NCBI GenBank assembly: GCA_003523185.1
Contig: DPGN01000077.1
Span: 17,998-37,790, forward strand
DNA from: Halieaceae bacterium
GTDB taxonomy: Bacteria > Pseudomonadota > Gammaproteobacteria > Pseudomonadales > Halieaceae
Length of the DNA stretch: 19,793 nucleotides
Direction of reading: 5' to 3'
Shown: piece by piece, positions 15,642 to 19,793 of the stretch
Numbering within the stretch: the first letter of the stretch is position 1
Layout of the letters: the number at the start of each line of letters is the position of its first letter
Position numbers and translations under genes: made by a program
Notes under the pieces: model-generated
Seen by the model: the letters and a program-made list of their open reading frames with translations, nothing else
Told to the model about the DNA's origin: nothing
The model's database searches: none

Positions 15642-15671
15642 AGTATACGTCGTTGACAGTTTTAGTTGGAA
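15642..15671 (-). promoter_or_regulatory. Possible internal promoter upstream of accD
   Basis: On the minus strand TATACT (15647-15642) matches the -10 consensus at five of six positions. The best -35 is TTCCAA (15671-15666, three of six) at 18 nt, inside the end of trpA. A transcript would have a leader of about 20 nt before the accD ATG. The -35 is poor, so this is a suggestion only. Confidence 0.3.
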
Positions 15672-16486
15672 GTTGCCAAATTTACGCCGTTTCGGATGCT
15701 TGAGATCAATGAATGTGCCCCAGAAATGGCACTCGTGTGAGAACCGCCACTGCTGAGGTCGTTCGCTACGAGATCAACCAGTGCACTACCGACCACAACC
15801 GCATCAGCGCATCCCGCGACTGTCGCTGCAGTGTCTGCATCTTTAATACCGAAGCCAACGGCAACCGGCAGACTCGTATGCTGCCGTATGGTGGCTAGAT
15901 GCGCCTCAACTGCGTCCGTGTCCAGGTGTCCTGCCCCTGTGACGCCCTTGAGTGCAACGTAGTAGATAAATCCACTGGCTTGGGCCGTAATTGTGGCGAC
16001 ACGGTCATCACTAGTGGTCGGTGAGATAAGAAAAATGTTATCGATGTTTTGGCGCTGCAATTCGGCGTTCATCGCTGCAACTTCTTCTGGAGGCAGGTCT
16101 ACCGTTATCAAGCCGTCGATACCTGCTTCAGCGCAGGCATCAGCCACGGCAGCATATCCCTTACGCTCGAGTGGATTCGCGTACCCCATCAACACCAGGG
16201 GGGTTTCTATATTTGTTTCACGAAACTGCTTCACCAGTGCAAGTGTTGAAAGAAGACTAGTACCTCCTTCTAGCGCTCGCTCATGGCCCTTCTGAATTGT
16301 GGGCCCTTCAGACATCGGATCCGAAAATGGCACGCCGACTTCAATGATATCTGCACCTGCCTCAACCAGACTGTGCATCAACGGCACAGTCAACGCCTCA
16401 TCGGGGTCCCCCGCCACCAAGTAGGGAATCACTGCGCGACGATTTTCCGCGCGAAGTGTGTCGAACAGAGGACCAAGACGCGACAT
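15662..16486 (-). CDS. trpA: Tryptophan synthase alpha chain
   Basis: The alpha subunit splits indole-3-glycerol phosphate to indole, which is channelled to the beta subunit. It has 274 residues and a TIM barrel. Catalytic Glu49 is present (IIEVGVPFSDP). The position of catalytic Asp60 is Glu (DPMSEGPTIQ, residues 56-65), a notable substitution. Loop 6 and the phosphate site are seen in YYVALKGVTGAGHL (about 175-188) and VGFGIKD and VVVGSALV later. ATG at 16484-16486 overlaps the trpB stop by 1 nt (TAATG), with GGGGA 8 nt upstream, so the two subunits are translationally coupled, as suits a 1:1 complex. accD follows after 47 nt. Confidence 0.97.
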   Translation of the reverse strand: MSRLGPLFDTLRAENRRAVIPYLVAGDPDEALTVPLMHSLVEAGADIIEVGVPFSDPMSEGPTIQKGHERALEGGTSLLSTLALVKQFRETNIETPLVLMGYANPLERKGYAAVADACAEAGIDGLITVDLPPEEVAAMNAELQRQNIDNIFLISPTTSDDRVATITAQASGFIYYVALKGVTGAGHLDTDAVEAHLATIRQHTSLPVAVGFGIKDADTAATVAGCADAVVVGSALVDLVANDLSSGGSHTSAISGAHSLISSIRNGVNLATSN

Positions 16487-17715
16487 TAGCGAGTCCCCAG
16501 ATCAATACCGTCGATTTCAGCGACAGTGAGGATGTCTTTATCGCCGCGACCTGAAAGATTAACGATGATGTGTTGATCCGGCGTCATTTCAGCAGCGAGC
16601 TTCTCTGCATAGGCGAGCGCATGCGCAGTCTCCAATGCAGGCATAATGCCCTCTACCCGTGTGACACGATGGAATGCAGCTAACGCTTCCGTGTCGGTAG
16701 CATCAACATAGTTGACACGACCGATATCCTTTAGCCACGCGTGCTCAGGTCCAACACCCGGGTAATCCAGGCCCGCTGATACCGAGTGGGTGTGCATGAT
16801 TTGACCGTTCTCGTCCTGCATGAGGTAGGTACGATTACCGTGCAGAACACCGGGAATTCCAGCGCTAAGTGGCGCCGCATGCTCACCGGTTTCCACCCCT
16901 TTACCACCCGCTTCCACACCGTACATCGCAACCTCGTTATCACTGAGGAACGGGTGGAAAAGCCCAATGGCATTCGAGCCACCGCCAACGCAAGCTACTA
17001 GCGCGTCGGGGAGCTTACCGGTCATAGCAAGCGACTGCGCGCGGGCCTCTCGACCAATGACACTCTGGAAATCCCGTACGAGCATCGGATAAGGGTGGGG
17101 GCCTGCGACAGTCCCAATGATGTAGAAGGTGTTATCCACGTTGGTCACCCAGTCGCGCAATGCTTCGTTCATCGCATCTTTGAGGGTTTTAGAGCCCGAA
17201 GTTACGGGAATGACTTCAGCACCCAGCAGCTTCATACGATAGACGTTCAAAGCCTGCCGCCGTACATCTTCCTCACCCATGAAGACATGGCATTCCAAAC
17301 CCAAACGAGCTGCAACGGTGGCACTTGCCACACCGTGCTGGCCTGCGCCGGTCTCGGCGATAACTCGCTTCTTTCCCATATATTTCGCAAGCAACGCCTG
17401 CCCAATAGTGTTATTCACCTTGTGGGCGCCCGTGTGATTCAGATCTTCACGCTTGAGGTAGATTCTTCCGCCACCAATCATGTCTGACCAGCGCTCTGCT
17501 TCGTAAAGTGGTGATGGTCTTCCCACGTAATGCGCGAGATCGAGATCAAACTCGCGAAGAAACACTGGATCGTCTTTCAGATCGTTATACAGACTCTCTA
17601 GCTCGGCCAACGCAGACATGAGTGTCTCGGCAACAAACTTGCCGCCGTAAATACCAAAACGCCCGTGCTCATCTGGCACCTGTGCGTAAAGATCAGGGTT
17701 AATATCAATCGTCAT
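16486..17715 (-). CDS. trpB: Tryptophan synthase beta chain
   Basis: This PLP-dependent subunit condenses indole with serine to make tryptophan. It has 409 residues, normal for the TrpB1 type. Lys99 (LNHTGAHKVNNT) forms the Schiff base, Glu121 (IAETGAGQHG) is the catalytic acid/base equivalent of Salmonella Glu109, and GGGSNAIGLF binds the PLP phosphate. The RFGIYGGKFVAETL beginning and PGVGPEHAWL block (substrate-site and monovalent-cation region) are typical. ATG at 17713-17715 overlaps the trpF stop by 4 nt (ATGA); AGGGA lies 9 nt upstream. The order trpF-trpB-trpA-accD is known from beta- and some gammaproteobacteria. No attenuator or TrpI-type divergent regulator is visible. Confidence 0.98.
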   Translation of the reverse strand: MTIDINPDLYAQVPDEHGRFGIYGGKFVAETLMSALAELESLYNDLKDDPVFLREFDLDLAHYVGRPSPLYEAERWSDMIGGGRIYLKREDLNHTGAHKVNNTIGQALLAKYMGKKRVIAETGAGQHGVASATVAARLGLECHVFMGEEDVRRQALNVYRMKLLGAEVIPVTSGSKTLKDAMNEALRDWVTNVDNTFYIIGTVAGPHPYPMLVRDFQSVIGREARAQSLAMTGKLPDALVACVGGGSNAIGLFHPFLSDNEVAMYGVEAGGKGVETGEHAAPLSAGIPGVLHGNRTYLMQDENGQIMHTHSVSAGLDYPGVGPEHAWLKDIGRVNYVDATDTEALAAFHRVTRVEGIMPALETAHALAYAEKLAAEMTPDQHIIVNLSGRGDKDILTVAEIDGIDLGTR

Positions 17716-18341
17716 AATGCAAGGTCCCTACCGGCCACCTTTGCGGCGGCAATAAAACGTTCTAGCGTCTTGTGATTTTTAATTCCGGGCTGCGATTCAA
17801 CACCACTGCTGACATCCACCGCATCTGGACGCGCTATTCTAATCGCTTTTGCAACATTTTCCGTGTCTAAACCGCCCGCAAGGATGCGATGTCCAATATT
17901 TTTCTCTGGCATTTTTGTCCAATCAAAGGTTTTGCCGGTCCCACCGTGCTCTCCAGGCACATGGGTATCGAATAAGTAGGCTCTGGCATTCGTGTGATCA
18001 GCGATCAGTGTCCTGATTCGTGCCGCATCGACCACCGGGATGCTTTTGACATACGGGCGACCGAACTGTTCGCAAAAAGCCGCTGACTCCTCACCATGGA
18101 ACTGAATTTGCGACACCGCAACCTTGGATAGGACCTTGAGAACTGCAGCTTCCGTCGGATTGACGAACAAGGCGTTGATCGATGTGTAGGGAGGCAGTTG
18201 TGCGACGATCTCGGCGGCGCGATGCTCATCGATACAACGCTTGCTACCCTCGTAAAAAATGAGCCCAATGGCATCAGCGCCCGCATCAACGGCCGCGCGC
18301 GCATCTTCACTGTTAGTAATGCCGCAAATCTTTACTTGCAC
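17712..18341 (-). CDS. trpF: Phosphoribosylanthranilate isomerase
   Basis: This enzyme of tryptophan synthesis catalyses an Amadori rearrangement of PRA to CdRP. It has 209 residues in one TIM barrel. Cys6 (VKICGIT) is the general base and Asp125 (YLFDTHVPGEHGGTGKTFDW) the general acid. IQFHGEE and LAGGLDTENV are further family blocks, and the end carries VDVSSGVESQPGIKNHKTLERF. The frame extends to a TTG at 18377, but GTG at 18341 has AAGGG at 7-nt spacing and gives the family start MQVKICGIT, so I chose it. The gap to truA is 32 nt, and there is a 4-nt overlap with trpB. trpE, G, D and C are elsewhere. Confidence 0.95.
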   Translation of the reverse strand: MQVKICGITNSEDARAAVDAGADAIGLIFYEGSKRCIDEHRAAEIVAQLPPYTSINALFVNPTEAAVLKVLSKVAVSQIQFHGEESAAFCEQFGRPYVKSIPVVDAARIRTLIADHTNARAYLFDTHVPGEHGGTGKTFDWTKMPEKNIGHRILAGGLDTENVAKAIRIARPDAVDVSSGVESQPGIKNHKTLERFIAAAKVAGRDLAL

Positions 18342-18373
18342 GCCGATACCCTTGAGGAAAGCCGTATATTGTA

Positions 18374-19204
18374 TCAAACACTGTAGGACAGCAGCGTTGC
18401 TGCTTTCGGGCCTGCGGGAACACCGTAGTCCTCGGGATAGCCCACTGATAACAAGTACAGACCCGCACTGCTCGCGGTGTCCCCAGATTTCGTTCGATCT
18501 TTGCCAATAAACACCTGTTCAAACCACGTTTGCGTCTTAAGGCCCGCCCCAACCAACATCAGACTTCCCACGATGTTGCGTACCATGTGATGCAGAAAGG
18601 CATTGGCCTCGAGCTCAACAATGACAAAATCGTTTTGGCGAGTAACTGAAATTTCAGATAAGTGACGCCATGGCGTATTGCTCTGACAGCTTGCCGCCCT
18701 GAATGCACTGAAATCGTGCTCGCCAACGAGTAGTTGTGCGCATTGATGCATCGCTTCTGCACTCAGTGGACGTCGATACCAAGTAACCAAACCCGAGAGT
18801 TGTGCCGATCGAGTCTGTGTATTGGCGATAATATATTGGTAGCGCCGTGAAACAGCACTGAAACGCGCATGAAAATCACTTGAGACAGATCCAGCCCAGT
18901 GAACTGAGACGGCATCAGGTAGCTCACTGTTAACGCCCAATACCCAAGACTTCAAGCTACGCCCAACAGGGTCGTCGAAATGAACAATTTGACCGGATGC
19001 GTGAACTCCCGTGTCCGTGCGACCGGCACACCAGGTGCGGATTGGCTGATTGCCGATGACACTCATGGCTGCTTCCAAGGCTTCCTGCACCGTAGGCACA
19101 TCCAGCTTTGTTTGAGCCTGCCAGCCGTTGAATGCCCTTCCATCATACTCGACACGCAACGCGATTCGAGTGCCGGGGTCGAGCCTTTTGTCTGAAAATT
19201 TCAT
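18374..19204 (-). CDS. truA: tRNA pseudouridine synthase TruA
   Basis: This enzyme makes pseudouridine at positions 38-40 of the anticodon stem of many tRNAs. It has 276 residues from the chosen start. The catalytic Asp64 lies in CAGRTDTGVHASGQ (59-72), equivalent to Asp60 in E. coli. Other blocks are VEYDGRAFNGWQ, DFHARFSAVSRRYQY, and the C-terminal NAFLHHMVRNIVG. The frame continues upstream into asd to a TTG at 19273, but ATG at 19204 leaves a normal 10-20-residue lead before LRVEYDG and avoids a 32-nt overlap; its ribosome site is weak (AAG). It is 37 nt after asd. In pseudomonads a fimV gene separates asd and truA; it is absent here. Confidence 0.95.
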   Translation of the reverse strand: MKFSDKRLDPGTRIALRVEYDGRAFNGWQAQTKLDVPTVQEALEAAMSVIGNQPIRTWCAGRTDTGVHASGQIVHFDDPVGRSLKSWVLGVNSELPDAVSVHWAGSVSSDFHARFSAVSRRYQYIIANTQTRSAQLSGLVTWYRRPLSAEAMHQCAQLLVGEHDFSAFRAASCQSNTPWRHLSEISVTRQNDFVIVELEANAFLHHMVRNIVGSLMLVGAGLKTQTWFEQVFIGKDRTKSGDTASSAGLYLLSVGYPEDYGVPAGPKAATLLSYSV

Positions 19205-19241
19205 TGAACTTATTCTAGACTGCCTAACAACGGATGACTTG

Positions 19242-19793
19242 TCAGAGGTATTTTTCGATGAGAACTTCCGCAATCTGAATGGAGTTCAGCGCTGCACCCT
19301 TTCGAAGGTTGTCGGCGACCACCCAGAGGTTGAGCCCTCGGTCATGACTGATATCAGAGCGAATCCGGCCCACGAATACAGGATCGGCACCAGCTCCCTC
19401 CGAAACCGGTGTTGGATAACCCCCGTCCTTTCTCTCATCGATAACTTCAACGCCCGGCGACGCCTCAAGCAGAGATCTAGCCTGGTCCGCGCTCAATGAT
19501 TCGTTCGTTTCGATGTGTACAGCCTCCGAGTGGCCGTGGAAAACGGGAATGCGAACGCAAGTGGGATTCACCAAAATCGAGTCATCCTCGAGAATTTTTT
19601 GGGTTTCCCACACCATTTTCATTTCTTCACGGGTGTATCCATTTTCGTGAAAGGTATCAATGTGCGGAAGTGCGTTGAACGCGATGCGCTTCGGGTACAC
19701 CTTTGCCTCCGCCGGCTGACCGTTCAGAAGGCGTGCTGTCTGGCTTGCCAGCTCTTCGATTGCAGACTTCCCAGTGCCACTGACCGCCTGATA
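19242..19793 (-). CDS. asd: Aspartate-semialdehyde dehydrogenase (C-terminal part)
   Basis: The gene runs off the right edge; 183 C-terminal residues are visible. The enzyme reduces aspartyl phosphate to aspartate semialdehyde for Lys, Thr, Met and diaminopimelate synthesis. The fragment starts YQAVSGTGKSAIEEL and includes LPHIDTFHENGYTREEMKMV and VNPTCVRIPVFHGHSEAVH. In the last block Arg and His seven residues apart match the substrate-binding Arg267 and catalytic His274 of E. coli. The motif style is that of the Vibrio Asd2 / Gram-positive type rather than E. coli Asd. Presence of Arg, His and the TCV context argues against the inactive Usg paralogue. The catalytic Cys (NCST) lies outside the window. 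It is the first visible gene of the long minus-strand operon; its promoter is not in the window. Confidence 0.93.
   Translation of the reverse strand, partial: YQAVSGTGKSAIEELASQTARLLNGQPAEAKVYPKRIAFNALPHIDTFHENGYTREEMKMVWETQKILEDDSILVNPTCVRIPVFHGHSEAVHIETNESLSADQARSLLEASPGVEVIDERKDGGYPTPVSEGAGADPVFVGRIRSDISHDRGLNLWVVADNLRKGAALNSIQIAEVLIEKYL

Noticed and set aside
18342..18373. Trp attenuator or leader peptide before trpFBA
   Set aside because: The truA-trpF gap is only 32 nt, with no Trp-rich short frame and no alternative hairpins.
18342..18377. Longer trpF start (TTG at 18377)
   Set aside because: It adds residues absent from the family and has no ribosome site. GTG at 18341 has AAGGG at 7 nt and gives the family N terminus.
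19205..19273. Longer truA start overlapping asd
   Set aside because: It needs a TTG inside asd and adds a polar stretch not expected before the TruA core; the ATG at 19204 gives a normal length.

Overview
This window is a compact block of housekeeping genes from a gammaproteobacterium. Gene content and order are close to the pseudomonad/marine gammaproteobacterial pattern: a glnS-cysS-folD neighbourhood with ppiB-lpxH, and an asd-truA-trpF...accD-folC-dedD-cvpA-purF-metZ cluster. LpxH points to a Gram-negative outer membrane. MiaE, AcnB and a succinyl-type methionine route (MetZ) also fit. A free-living, possibly marine lineage such as the OM60/NOR5-SAR92 area is inferred from overall flavour only. 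GC content looks moderate and even, and I see no IS element, phage gene, tRNA, rRNA or CRISPR array. No gene-free stretch exceeds about 155 bp.

Layout. Positions 1-210 are the 3' end of folD (+), followed at once by an epoxide-hydrolase-like alpha/beta hydrolase (+). cysS and glnS (-) form a translationally coupled tRNA-synthetase pair that converges on the hydrolase. Divergent from glnS, ppiB and lpxH (+) are separated by only 2 nt. miaE and a DUF1289 protein (-) form a second small operon that converges on lpxH. acnB (+) stands alone with its own promoter-like sequence, a GTG start and a strong rho-independent terminator at 9555-9580. That terminator can also serve the operon arriving from the other side.

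From 19793 down to 9625 everything is on the minus strand and reads as one long tight operon: asd (truncated by the window edge)-truA-trpF-trpB-trpA-accD-folC-SPOR/dedD-cvpA-purF-metZ. Junctions range from 4-nt overlaps to short spacers, the largest being 47 nt before accD. That spacer holds a possible internal promoter. The operon mixes aspartate-family synthesis (asd at one end, metZ at the other), the last steps of tryptophan synthesis, tRNA pseudouridylation, fatty-acid initiation, folate polyglutamylation, septal/envelope proteins and the first step of purine synthesis.

I do not see a convincing undescribed system. The points most worth a second look are: Glu in place of the catalytic Asp60 of TrpA; the frequent non-ATG starts, including two start regions (metZ, cvpA) with the same geometry of an out-of-frame decoy ATG 4 nt before the real GTG/TTG; a two-part DUF1289 protein coupled to MiaE; trpBA inside the truA-trpF-accD cluster with no fimV-like gene between asd and truA; and a palindrome over the presumed -35 of acnB.
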